From Xanthobacteraceae bacterium (GTDB lineage: Bacteria > Pseudomonadota > Alphaproteobacteria > Rhizobiales > Xanthobacteraceae): a DNA stretch of 64,000 bases. Of the stretch, positions 54,812 through 63,392 are shown one piece after another. Numbering within the stretch: position 1 is the stretch's first letter; every line of letters begins with the position of its first letter. A model generated the notes under the pieces. It did not search any database and had not been told where the DNA came from. It saw only the letters and a list, made by a program, of their open reading frames with translations. The translations under genes were made by a program, and so were the position numbers. The DNA lies in the NCBI GenBank assembly GCA_028290465.1, contig JAQGJU010000033.1, positions 29,099 through 93,098 on the forward strand. The letters are read 5' to 3'.

Positions 54812-54860
54812 TGGTGGGCCCGGCAGGACTCGAACCTGCAACCAGACCGTTATGAGCGGT
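54812..54860 (-). repeat. 3' part of a tRNA(CAU) gene, att-like direct repeat copy 2
   Basis: The first 43 bases equal those at 53061-53103. Homology to a tRNA continues for six more (minus strand ACCGCTCATAACGGT), rebuilding most of the anticodon stem-loop with anticodon CAT, then stops. The 5' half and D arm are missing. GTATCGTTGGTCA at 54753-54765 also occurs at 53188-53200. The rest of the 54399-55175 gap shows no gene apart from the cydA fragment. Confidence 0.85.
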
Positions 54861-55175
54861 GGCCTCACTTGCTCAGGGCTTGATTTCCAAGGGCTTTTGC
54901 CAAGACTGCCCGCTTCCAACGACGTGCTGAAACGTTCATTCTGGGGCGAAACCGGGGCGGTACCGTAGTCCGGACCCATCGGACACTCACAAGGGCAAGA
55001 CACCGGCCATGAGCCCGCCGACCATGCGCACAAGCCTGCGATCCTAAGTGCTAGTGAGATGACGGTGCCCAGGGGCGGGTTGCACTTCCCGAAACGTAAG
55101 GCATTGATATTGTTGACATACACGGCAACGGCTAAAGGAATGTATGGCAGGTTTGTAACACAGTGCAATTGAGTC

Positions 55176-56156
55176 CTATCGGCCCTCTGAACCGACTGAT
55201 CGGACAATTTCCAAAAGGCGCTTGAACTCGGCATCGGAGCCATCGTTCTTCCAACGGTTTGCAAAGCGGCAGACGACCTGAAGATTTCCATCCCGGTAGT
55301 GCCCGCTGCTATCGATCCGATCCAGAGAGCACCAACGCTCTTTGTCGGCGTGGTCGTCAAATTCAAGTTTTAGGCCGGTCAGCGCGCAGAGACCCTCTTG
55401 CGCATAAATGAGAGCGGACAGGTATTTCTCTAGTTCGGTCTTATCAAACCCGATCTGTTTGTCCTTCAAGGTCCTAATGACTTCTTGGCCGTTAGACATG
55501 GCCGCCGTGGCAAGCGCGGTGTCTGCCATGCGTGCTATCGCCCTCTGCCGAGGACTAAATACGATTCCCGGCCTCGCCCTTGCGCTGCCAAGCTTCCCGC
55601 TCCAGTCGGGCCGACTGTGCCAGGACGAGAGATCACCGCCCTCAATCAACACAACTGCATACTCGGCGTTGTCCTCGTTAAGCTGCTGTAGCGTGCCTTC
55701 AGTGAAGAGGAATTCTTTTGCCCTGGGGTGAAGCGAGTTCCACTCAAGGCGATTGCCCTTAAGACTCCGATTTGACCAAGGCTCACAGGGCTTGTGACAT
55801 ATAAAAACGCGTTGATCGCCGGTCAGGGTCGGGTCCACGCCGGGCTCGATAACGGCGGCGTCAGGCTTAGAACGCGTCCACCAGAACTGCTCTTTCTCCC
55901 GGTGCATCCAGATGTCACCGGATGTCTCAGAGATGATCGTCATCAAATTGAACCAACGCGACGCGACACTACGGGTCGGCCTCGTGCCCAGGGCCGTCCA
56001 CGCGTGACGAACGCTGTGTTGAATGTACGCTTCCCGATCGCCCGCCCCCCATAGAGGCTGGACGGCGACACTGTTCATCGTCGCAACAGTGCCCCTTTCG
56101 AGACACTGCGACCATGCGTAGTTATGCCGGCCGAAGTTGGCGATGAAAACCTTCAT
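55176..56156 (-). CDS. HNH-endonuclease-domain protein, fourth gene of the type I R-M operon
   Basis: A 326-residue protein. The C-terminal 75 residues form an HNH-type domain: LCALTGLKLEFDD, then WCSLDRIDSSGHYRDGNLQV and CRFANRWKND, matching the known SLDRID-GY-GN-NRMK nuclease pattern. The N-terminal 230 residues begin MKVFIANFGRHNYAW and contain an aromatic-rich stretch (DIWMHREKEQFWWTRSKPD), with no domain I can name. The ATG overlaps the hsdS stop by four bases, so it is translated with the restriction system. It may be a DNA-modification-sensing nuclease (inference). Confidence 0.75.
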   Translation of the reverse strand: MKVFIANFGRHNYAWSQCLERGTVATMNSVAVQPLWGAGDREAYIQHSVRHAWTALGTRPTRSVASRWFNLMTIISETSGDIWMHREKEQFWWTRSKPDAAVIEPGVDPTLTGDQRVFICHKPCEPWSNRSLKGNRLEWNSLHPRAKEFLFTEGTLQQLNEDNAEYAVVLIEGGDLSSWHSRPDWSGKLGSARARPGIVFSPRQRAIARMADTALATAAMSNGQEVIRTLKDKQIGFDKTELEKYLSALIYAQEGLCALTGLKLEFDDHADKERWCSLDRIDSSGHYRDGNLQVVCRFANRWKNDGSDAEFKRLLEIVRSVGSEGR

Positions 56157-57706
56157 GCGGCACCGGCTTCTCGCTTGCGCCGTCCACGTTCACTCTGAGA
56201 CTGAGCTGAAGCAGTCGCCCGTTCTGCCCTGATCCTTTTCAGCAGAACGCTGGCGGGCTCGTCGTTCGGGTCCTGCGGCACCAGTTCGCCCTGAAACGCC
56301 TTGGCGAGGATAGCTTGGTCGAGACGGTCGATCAGCTTGCGGGCGTTGGTAGCCTCGGAGGCGACGCGATCAACCCACGCCAACGCAAGATCGAGAAGGC
56401 GAGCGATTTCACGCTGCTCGGTTGGGGGTGGCAACGCCAGGGGCGTCGTAAGAATATCGTTCGAACTGATATGAGGAAGATCGCTTCCAGTTGCTTGCGC
56501 TACCGCGTGTTCAATGAACAGCGGACTATTTATCACGTGCCAGATGAAGGTTCTATCCACTAGCGATGAAGGAACATAGCGAGCAACACGCTGAACCAGC
56601 AGGCAACCGGCATCAGAAGGCTCAATACGTGCAACCTTTAAGCCCGTCGATATGAGCGGACGATCCATCGCAATTACGATGTCTCCCACGTTCAACGCAT
56701 ACTCGGAGAACTCTGCGGCTCGTTCGTGCGGAAGTCGGACGACATCGTCCCACGTCACTTTTCCAGGAGCGATGTTGGCGCCACGCAACAGTGGCACGCC
56801 GACGTTGGCGTACCATTTGCTCTTGTAAGCGTATCCGACTTGTAGGCTTCCAACGTCCGCAAGATTGGCAGAAAGCCAACCCTCTGGAATTGACTGTGGC
56901 TGTTCAGCGTCCCCAATTGCGCGTAGAAGACGCGATCCTCGACGTCCCCGCAAATACTCCCGTCGTCGCTCTTCTAACTCCTCAATTTGTTGTCTTGGCC
57001 ACCTCTCAGCCAGGCGCTTCGTGCGCCACTCACGGGTCAATTCACCCTTGAACGCCGCCGTCAAGATGGCCAGTTTGTATTTCTCCACTAGCCGGGGAAT
57101 GTGGTCGAGGTGGTCGCGTGCGCGCTTGGACTTCCCCGACAGATTATCGATCTTGGCCACAACCCGCCGCTGCTCAGACGGTGGCGGCAGAGCAATATGG
57201 AACGCCTTTACCTCAGGAAAATAGATGGTGGTGTGCGTTGATCCTTCGCCGAAGCGCCGGATTTCTTCACCTTCGGCAAGCAATGCCTTCATTAAAAACG
57301 CGGGATCAAGGAAGTCACCGCAGGACCACGCAACAAAATCCTGACTGGTAGACATCTCTCTGCCCATTCTCACAACATATCCGACCGATGCCGTCCGAGA
57401 GAGACAGATCGTATCCTTAGGTAGCAAACGCGCGGACGACTTCTGAAGCCCAAGCTCCGTGACGTGCTGCAAGGTGTCATAAATTACGCCCCCATGGTGT
57501 GCGCCCGCGTCGCGAATGCCTATCCACGGAATGTTGCTGCCCCAATACTCTGGATGTTTGCGGCTCGGCGTATGTCCTGTGCCAAGCTCGGCGAGCAGCA
57601 AGAGGGGAGCCCATGACCAGCCAGTGGGTAGCTCAGTCTGGGGATCACCAACCGCTATTCCACAACGACCAAGAATGACCCCTTCTGTCGCAGCACGACC
57701 ACTCAT
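56153..57706 (-). CDS. hsdS: Type I restriction-modification specificity subunit HsdS
   Basis: A 517-residue specificity subunit. It has two target-recognition domains, each opened by a P-x-GW motif: LPTGWSWAPL near residue 26 and IPEGWLSANL near residue 270. Each is followed by a conserved helical spacer (EQRRVVAKIDNL and EQREIARLLDLAL). Each domain reads one half of a bipartite DNA target. The target itself cannot be predicted. ATG overlaps the hsdM stop by four bases. Confidence 0.93.
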   Translation of the reverse strand: MSGRAATEGVILGRCGIAVGDPQTELPTGWSWAPLLLLAELGTGHTPSRKHPEYWGSNIPWIGIRDAGAHHGGVIYDTLQHVTELGLQKSSARLLPKDTICLSRTASVGYVVRMGREMSTSQDFVAWSCGDFLDPAFLMKALLAEGEEIRRFGEGSTHTTIYFPEVKAFHIALPPPSEQRRVVAKIDNLSGKSKRARDHLDHIPRLVEKYKLAILTAAFKGELTREWRTKRLAERWPRQQIEELEERRREYLRGRRGSRLLRAIGDAEQPQSIPEGWLSANLADVGSLQVGYAYKSKWYANVGVPLLRGANIAPGKVTWDDVVRLPHERAAEFSEYALNVGDIVIAMDRPLISTGLKVARIEPSDAGCLLVQRVARYVPSSLVDRTFIWHVINSPLFIEHAVAQATGSDLPHISSNDILTTPLALPPPTEQREIARLLDLALAWVDRVASEATNARKLIDRLDQAILAKAFQGELVPQDPNDEPASVLLKRIRAERATASAQSQSERGRRKREAGAA

Positions 57707-59175
57707 TCGGCCGCCTCCGCCACGGCACCTGTTGCGTCTCCCGAACCCTGCTCCAACTCGTCCGACAGGGTCTCAATCTCCTCTAATGCGGCCTTAAGGT
57801 GCCCAATAATAGCGGCGGCGATGTCGTCGGGCTCCGCAAGCGCCTCCTCCGCCTCCGCTTCTGTGTCGCGCAGCCACGCAATGTCCAGATTGTCATTACG
57901 CTCCCTAATTTGATCGCGCATGAAGCAGCGCCAACGGCCTTCCTCACCCTGGTCCTTACGCTTGCCGCTACCGTTCGGGTCATTGCCGTAAGCGGCCTCG
58001 AAGTCCTTGAAGTCCGCCACCGTCAATGGACGGGTCTTGCCGAAGGCGGGCACGTTGGCCCGCATGTCATAGACCCATACGGCCTTGGTGTTGGCCTTGT
58101 CTGTCTTGCCGCGCTTGAAGAACAGCACATTGGTCTTCACGCCTTGCGCATAGAAGATACCTGTCGGCAGCCGAAGAATGGTATGAAGCTCGCACAAGTC
58201 CATTAGCCACGTCCGAAGTCGGCGCCCAGTGTTGTCCTCAAAAAGCACGTTATCCGGAACCACGACCGCCGCCCGTCCGCTCGGCTTGAGGGTTCGGACA
58301 ATGTGCTCGACAAAGGCAAGCTGCTTGTTGGAGGTGTCAGCAGTGATCGAGAAGTCGGAACGTGTGGGTCTTCCCCCACCCTTCTTGGTGCCGAATGGCG
58401 GATTGGTCAGCACAAGATCGGCCTTGGGCAGTCGCTCGCCATCCGGCGAGAGCGTATCGTCGGGCTCGACGCCGCCCTCAATACCGTGCAGCAGAAGGTT
58501 CATCATGCAAAGACGATGCGTGTCGAGGACATGCTCGGCACCAACAAAGGCGTTATGCCGCTGAAAGAAGGCCTTCGCCTCAGAAAGCTTATAGAGCTCG
58601 TCTGTGTGATCCTTGATGTAGCGGTCAGCAGCGACGAGAAAGCCGGCCGTTCCGGCTGCCGGGTCCTGCACTATTTCACCCGGTTGCGGCTTCATCAGCC
58701 GGACAATGCAGTCGATCAACGGACGCGGCGTGAAGTACTGCCCGGCGCCAGACTTCTTGTCGGAGGCATTCTTTTCCAGCAACCCTTCATAGAGATTGCC
58801 CAGGCCCTCCTCGCGAGCGGAGAACCAGTCAAGCTGGTCGATATTGGAGGTCAGCGCTTTCAGATTGACTGGCTTGCGAAGCTTAGTCTGTGCGTCAGTG
58901 AAGATCGCACGGACCAGCCCGTCCTTGATTTTGGGCTGGCCGAGATCAAGCAGCAGCCGCTTGTAATAGTCGAGTTGGTCGAGACCTTCCCGCTTGGCTA
59001 GTTCACCCCAGCGGTAGGTCTTGGGCAGCCGATCCTCTTTGCCGGTCTCATCGAGCATCTTCAGGAATAGCAGGAAGGTCAATTCGGTCACATATTCATT
59101 GTAGGTGACACCGTCGTCTCTGAGGACGTGGCAAAGCGACCAGAGCTTGGCAACAATGTCGGTGGTGCTGGCCAT
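57703..59175 (-). CDS. hsdM: Type I restriction-modification methyltransferase HsdM
   Basis: A 490-residue N6-adenine methyltransferase. The N-terminal HsdM helical domain (IVAKLWSLCHVLRDDG) leads to the S-adenosylmethionine motif DPAAGTAGFL near residue 170 and the catalytic NPPF in LVLTNPPFGTKKGG near residue 258. ATG 59175 is chosen because it overlaps the hsdR stop (TGATG) and has AGAGGA upstream. A GTG six codons earlier is possible. Confidence 0.95.
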   Translation of the reverse strand: MASTTDIVAKLWSLCHVLRDDGVTYNEYVTELTFLLFLKMLDETGKEDRLPKTYRWGELAKREGLDQLDYYKRLLLDLGQPKIKDGLVRAIFTDAQTKLRKPVNLKALTSNIDQLDWFSAREEGLGNLYEGLLEKNASDKKSGAGQYFTPRPLIDCIVRLMKPQPGEIVQDPAAGTAGFLVAADRYIKDHTDELYKLSEAKAFFQRHNAFVGAEHVLDTHRLCMMNLLLHGIEGGVEPDDTLSPDGERLPKADLVLTNPPFGTKKGGGRPTRSDFSITADTSNKQLAFVEHIVRTLKPSGRAAVVVPDNVLFEDNTGRRLRTWLMDLCELHTILRLPTGIFYAQGVKTNVLFFKRGKTDKANTKAVWVYDMRANVPAFGKTRPLTVADFKDFEAAYGNDPNGSGKRKDQGEEGRWRCFMRDQIRERNDNLDIAWLRDTEAEAEEALAEPDDIAAAIIGHLKAALEEIETLSDELEQGSGDATGAVAEAAE

Positions 59176-62100
59176 CAGCCGGTCCTCTTCCACATCTCTT
59201 CGTTGATCCCGGCGATGATACTTTCCAACTCGCCGCCGAAGACCTTGTTGAGCCTCTTGAACCCGCCATCCGAGGCGAAGGGCTCATTGGAGTCGATCGT
59301 TTCTCGGTCTATCACAATCGACTTCTCAATCTGTTCGCCAATGCGCTTGAGCCAGTTCTTCTGGGGTGGAGACCATTGCCGGCCGGCCACAATGGAGCGC
59401 ATAGCGGCTTTCAGCCGATCAGCATAGGGCGTCAGGGGATCACCCAAGGCAGCCTGACGGACAAAGCCGATGATGGACGCGGCGATGTCCTCATTCTTGG
59501 TGTCCGCCCATGCCCGTTGCAAGTTGGCCTCGGAATAGCCCTTCAGGTCGAGCGCCCTGCGCAACTCCTTGAGATCGGCTCGGGTCAGATCGCGCGGGCG
59601 CTGCAAAACGAGTTTGAGCGCCGCGATGGTGTTGACGTTGTCCCGCACGTAGGCGGAGAAACCGTCGAGAAAATCCTCAGGCTTGCTCGCCGTGCCATAT
59701 CCGCGCGTGACGGCCACGACCTGATCCGCGTGGTTCGAGATCGGGAGGAAGCGCAGCGTGCCGCCGTCGTCCTGCCAATCGAGGATCGGGCCAATGGCGG
59801 CGCGGCTGGAGAACCACTTGGAAAGCTCATCGGGCTTCGTCGCCAGCAACCGCTCAAGGGTCTTCTCCGGCGTTTCGCCGGCCGCCGCCTCAAACCGCTC
59901 TCTGGCCTCGGCGGGAAGCTTCTTGATCCTGCGACGCAACTTCACCGCCAGTTGCTCGCGAATGATCTCTCGATGGGCTTCCTGATCCGACGTCACCAAT
60001 TCCTTCACAAGTTGCTCAAAGGTGATCGAAGGATTGACCACCACTGGCTTCATCTCGGTGAGGTCTTGAAGGTGCGGATAGAGGTCCACAGCGTCGAAGA
60101 TGCGGAAGACGCTCTTGTCGATCTCGGGGCACTGGCGCGTCCCACGACCGATCATCTGCTCATACAGAATGCGGCTATTCACCCGCCGCAAGAAAACGAG
60201 ATTGGTGATGGAAGGCACGTCGATGCCGGTTGTCAGGAGATCGACTGTCACCGCGATCTTCGGATTGGCATCGTTGCGGAACGAGCGGATCACGGCTTGG
60301 ACCTTGTCCACGCTGCCTGTGATCTTCTTGACGGCCGCGTCGTCGATCTCGCCATACGCCGCAGCGAAAGCCTCCTTAAGTTTGGTGACAACAATATCGG
60401 CGTGGGCGTCCGTAGCGGCAAAGATCAGTGTCTTGCCCGGGAGGGCGGGATCGATGTACTTCGCCAATTCCTCCGCAACGACGCGGTTGAACTCCGCAGT
60501 GATGACTTGCTTGTTGAACTGATCGACCTCGAAACGGATTTCGTCCGGAAGGACGGTGGTCGAAATCTCGCCGGTACGGGGGGTCAAATAATCGACCTGC
60601 TCGCCTTCCTTGAAGCCAATGCCGCCCCGAGCCAAAGCCGTTTCGATCCGCACGGGCGGCTCATGGTCGATCAAGTGCCCCTCGATCACCGCCTCGCGGT
60701 ATGAGTACGTGAAGATCGGTTCGCCGAAGATGTCGGTGGTGTGGAGCGCGGGCGTAGCCGTGAGACCGATCTTGACCGCGTCGAAGTACTCCAGGACCCG
60801 GCGATATTTCGAGACGTAGTCCTCTTGGCTGCGGAAGCTCAGTTCGGCATCGTCCATTTCCCGGTCGAGCAGATACCCGCGATGGCACTCGTCGATGACC
60901 ATTAGGTCGTACTGGTCTATCGGGGGAGCTTCGGAAATATCGGCCGCGTACAGGACCCGTTTGACAAGCCCTTGGATGGTGCAGATGTGGACCTTGGTTT
61001 CAGTCTCCGGCGAAACGTCCGCAAGCTCCTTCAGGCCGAAGATGTCTGCGAAGGCTTTGCCGGAGACGATCTTGGTCGTGGAGAACTCACCCGCAGCCTG
61101 AATGCCAAGCGCGGAGCGATCCACCACGAAGCAGATGCGTCGAAACCGCTTAGTCGCGAGCAGACGATAGAGCATGGCAATGGCGAGCTTCGTCTTGCCC
61201 GTACCCGTTGCCATGGCGAGAAGCATGGTGCGGCGCTCCGCTTCCAGCGCCTTCTCAACGGCCTGGATGGCATGCTGCTGGTAGTCGCGAAGAGGGAAGC
61301 CGAACTGGAATGGCAGGTCTTTCAGAGCCTCGGTCGCGGCGTCCTGATCGACCTCCAGCAGTCCTCCAAGCCCCTCCGGCGTGGGCCAATCGACGAGCGC
61401 ACGGCGGTGGTTGGCGGCGCGGCGCGTGTCGCGGAACCATATGCCGCTCTCGGTCTCAAGCTGCTTGAGGTAGGACCGACCATTGGCCGAGAAGACGAAG
61501 GGGACCTTATGATCCGCCCATGGTCCGCCCGCGAATATGAAGTCGTTGCTAGCCTTAAGCCCGATTGAGTAGCGTTCGGCTTGGTCGATGGCAGCCGAGA
61601 CGTTCTTGCGCTTCCGTTTGGCTTCCACGACGCCGATCAGTGTAAGCCCGGTGAACAGTGCGTAATCGGCTGGACCCTTTGAGGTCGGCCATTCTGCGAT
61701 TGCCAGATTCCGCCCCTTAGCCGGACGGATACCCGCACTGTATCGCAACGTTGCCGTGTCGGCCTCCCAGCCTCGATCCCTTAGCTGCTGATCAATGAGC
61801 GCCCGAGTTGCGGCCTCATCGAGATCGATCTTGGTAGAAGCGTCCTGCCCGCGTTGCAGAAGCGCCAAGGTCTCACTCTTGGGTGCCTGTTCGGCGGCCG
61901 ATTGGAGCGCCCCCAGTCTCGCTGCGATGATCGCCTTCTCGCTCTCGCTGTCAGATGCAAGCTTCTCCCAAACTGCTCGCTCTTCAGCTTCGCGTGCAAG
62001 GCGCTGCTCCATGCCTTCGCGGGCGCGAGCGTGTTCTTCGGCTTCCCGTTTAGCGCGGGTCGCGGTGTCCTCGCTCTCGGTCACCTGCTGCCGTAGTCCG

Positions 62101-62558
62101 GCTATCTCTTCTCGGAGCGCAGCCGTGGCGTCTATGGGCTCAGTCGGGGGAACGAATGTGCCGGGCGTGAAATCGGGCTGCTTTCCATATGTTCGGTGAA
62201 ACCAGATGCCGAGTTGACGTGCAAACTTTAGCGCCGACAGCGCATCCGCGTGATTGCCCTTGTACTCGTGCACCGCGCTGTTGCCTGCCTTGCGTACGGC
62301 ATGAAACACATCAGCAGCTTCTTTGGGCAGGACTCGTTCGTAGGAGAGTCGGTGGAGGGTTTCGTCAAAGTTTTCCCGCTCCCCGATATACAGGGCGTGA
62401 TGCGCGGCGATCCGTTTGGCGAGTAGCTCGGCGAACTGGCGCAGCTTGATAATGGCTGTAGCCGGATCATCGCGGAAGTAACGCTCCGCCAGCGCCCCGA
62501 ACTGCACCAGTTGGACGTCGTGTACGGCTAGAAAATTGAAGTTGCTCGTCGGAAGCAT
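59175..62558 (-). CDS. hsdR: Type I restriction endonuclease subunit HsdR
   Basis: A 1127-residue motor and nuclease subunit. Residues 1-120 form a DUF4145-like helical domain (LAKRIAAHHALYIG...GNSAVHEYKG). A coiled coil spans about 145-220. The nuclease core has PADYALFTGLTLIGVVEAKRK near 300-313 (Asp and E-x-K of a PD-(D/E)xK site). Helicase motifs follow: TGTGKTK near 453, VIDECHRG near 557, and GRGTRQCPE motif VI. It is first in the operon R-M-S-HNH, an order seen in some type I systems. All key motifs are intact, so the system looks active. Confidence 0.95.
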   Translation of the reverse strand: MLPTSNFNFLAVHDVQLVQFGALAERYFRDDPATAIIKLRQFAELLAKRIAAHHALYIGERENFDETLHRLSYERVLPKEAADVFHAVRKAGNSAVHEYKGNHADALSALKFARQLGIWFHRTYGKQPDFTPGTFVPPTEPIDATAALREEIAGLRQQVTESEDTATRAKREAEEHARAREGMEQRLAREAEERAVWEKLASDSESEKAIIAARLGALQSAAEQAPKSETLALLQRGQDASTKIDLDEAATRALIDQQLRDRGWEADTATLRYSAGIRPAKGRNLAIAEWPTSKGPADYALFTGLTLIGVVEAKRKRKNVSAAIDQAERYSIGLKASNDFIFAGGPWADHKVPFVFSANGRSYLKQLETESGIWFRDTRRAANHRRALVDWPTPEGLGGLLEVDQDAATEALKDLPFQFGFPLRDYQQHAIQAVEKALEAERRTMLLAMATGTGKTKLAIAMLYRLLATKRFRRICFVVDRSALGIQAAGEFSTTKIVSGKAFADIFGLKELADVSPETETKVHICTIQGLVKRVLYAADISEAPPIDQYDLMVIDECHRGYLLDREMDDAELSFRSQEDYVSKYRRVLEYFDAVKIGLTATPALHTTDIFGEPIFTYSYREAVIEGHLIDHEPPVRIETALARGGIGFKEGEQVDYLTPRTGEISTTVLPDEIRFEVDQFNKQVITAEFNRVVAEELAKYIDPALPGKTLIFAATDAHADIVVTKLKEAFAAAYGEIDDAAVKKITGSVDKVQAVIRSFRNDANPKIAVTVDLLTTGIDVPSITNLVFLRRVNSRILYEQMIGRGTRQCPEIDKSVFRIFDAVDLYPHLQDLTEMKPVVVNPSITFEQLVKELVTSDQEAHREIIREQLAVKLRRRIKKLPAEARERFEAAAGETPEKTLERLLATKPDELSKWFSSRAAIGPILDWQDDGGTLRFLPISNHADQVVAVTRGYGTASKPEDFLDGFSAYVRDNVNTIAALKLVLQRPRDLTRADLKELRRALDLKGYSEANLQRAWADTKNEDIAASIIGFVRQAALGDPLTPYADRLKAAMRSIVAGRQWSPPQKNWLKRIGEQIEKSIVIDRETIDSNEPFASDGGFKRLNKVFGGELESIIAGINEEMWKRTG

Positions 62559-62968
62559 TCCACCCCAGCGCTCGGACGCTCCGTATTGGCGTTTTTCCCC
62601 TGATGTTCAACCGGGGCTAACAGCATGGCCCATATCCGACGACGCGTCTGCCCCGGCAGGAAAAATGGGTCGCAAATGCGAGACGTGACCTCAAGGCAGC
62701 GACGTTAACGTTCTCCCCCCGCGCCCTCATGTCCTTGCGAGCGGAAAGCCCGAACGCGTGACCGCCGGCCGGCATCACCCCGCTAAGCCATCAGGCACAA
62801 GCGATCTGCGCGGTGCCGTGTTCCGAAAACCCCTCCAAACCTACCACGCAGAAGTACCCATTTAGTGGGGTTTCCTATGACGCGTGTGTGGGTTCCGGAA
62901 ACAGTAGATTTACGAGCATCGCGTGACCCACCAAGTCACATGTTTCGCTACGCATCGCGGCACAGGCT
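62559..62968. other. 410-bp gap upstream of hsdR
   Basis: No gene is supported. This stretch should contain the promoter of the leftward restriction operon. Base composition falls towards AT to the right of about 62820, and this continues to the window edge, which fits recently acquired DNA. Confidence 0.4.
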
Positions 62969-63337
62969 ATGAAGTTACGAAGCAAGGATCACACACTTGG
63001 CGGCCGCAACGGCGCTCCCTGGGGGAAACGCCTTTCCAAGCCGAAAACCATTGAATCTATTGAGATATTCGACCACCCAATGCTTGGCTGTGTAGCAGGA
63101 ATCAGTGTGCCGGTCGAGTGGCGAGAGCGCCCGCTATGGAAAATTGGTCGCGCTGACGCGCAGTGTATGGTGCCGGACTGCAATAGCGCCGAACCAAGAC
63201 CGTACGCTGGTGGGTGGAGCTCTCAACGTCTTCACAAGACGCTTAAGACCATGAATTTATTAAATTTTTTGGCGAACCCAGCCGTTGTTGTGCAGCACGC
63301 CGGTCGCAGCGGTTACCAACCCGCTCGAATCGCCTAG
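62969..63337 (+). CDS. Hypothetical small protein, doubtful
   Basis: A 122-codon frame from ATG 62969. It begins MKLRSKDHTLGGRNGAPWGK and contains two Cys in CMVPDCNSAE. It resembles nothing I know, has no clear ribosome site, and the middle (IEIFDHPMLGCVAGISVPVEW) has only moderately protein-like composition. It is kept because the region is otherwise empty and the next gene runs in the same direction. Confidence 0.3.
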   Translation: MKLRSKDHTLGGRNGAPWGKRLSKPKTIESIEIFDHPMLGCVAGISVPVEWRERPLWKIGRADAQCMVPDCNSAEPRPYAGGWSSQRLHKTLKTMNLLNFLANPAVVVQHAGRSGYQPARIA

Positions 63338-63392
63338 TTGTATTGAAAATCGGCACTGGCATCGCCCAACGCTGAGGCTCAATGGGGAACGC

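Noticed and set aside
53061..54860. Functional tRNA genes
   Set aside because: Both copies lack the 5' acceptor strand and D arm, so they cannot fold into a tRNA.
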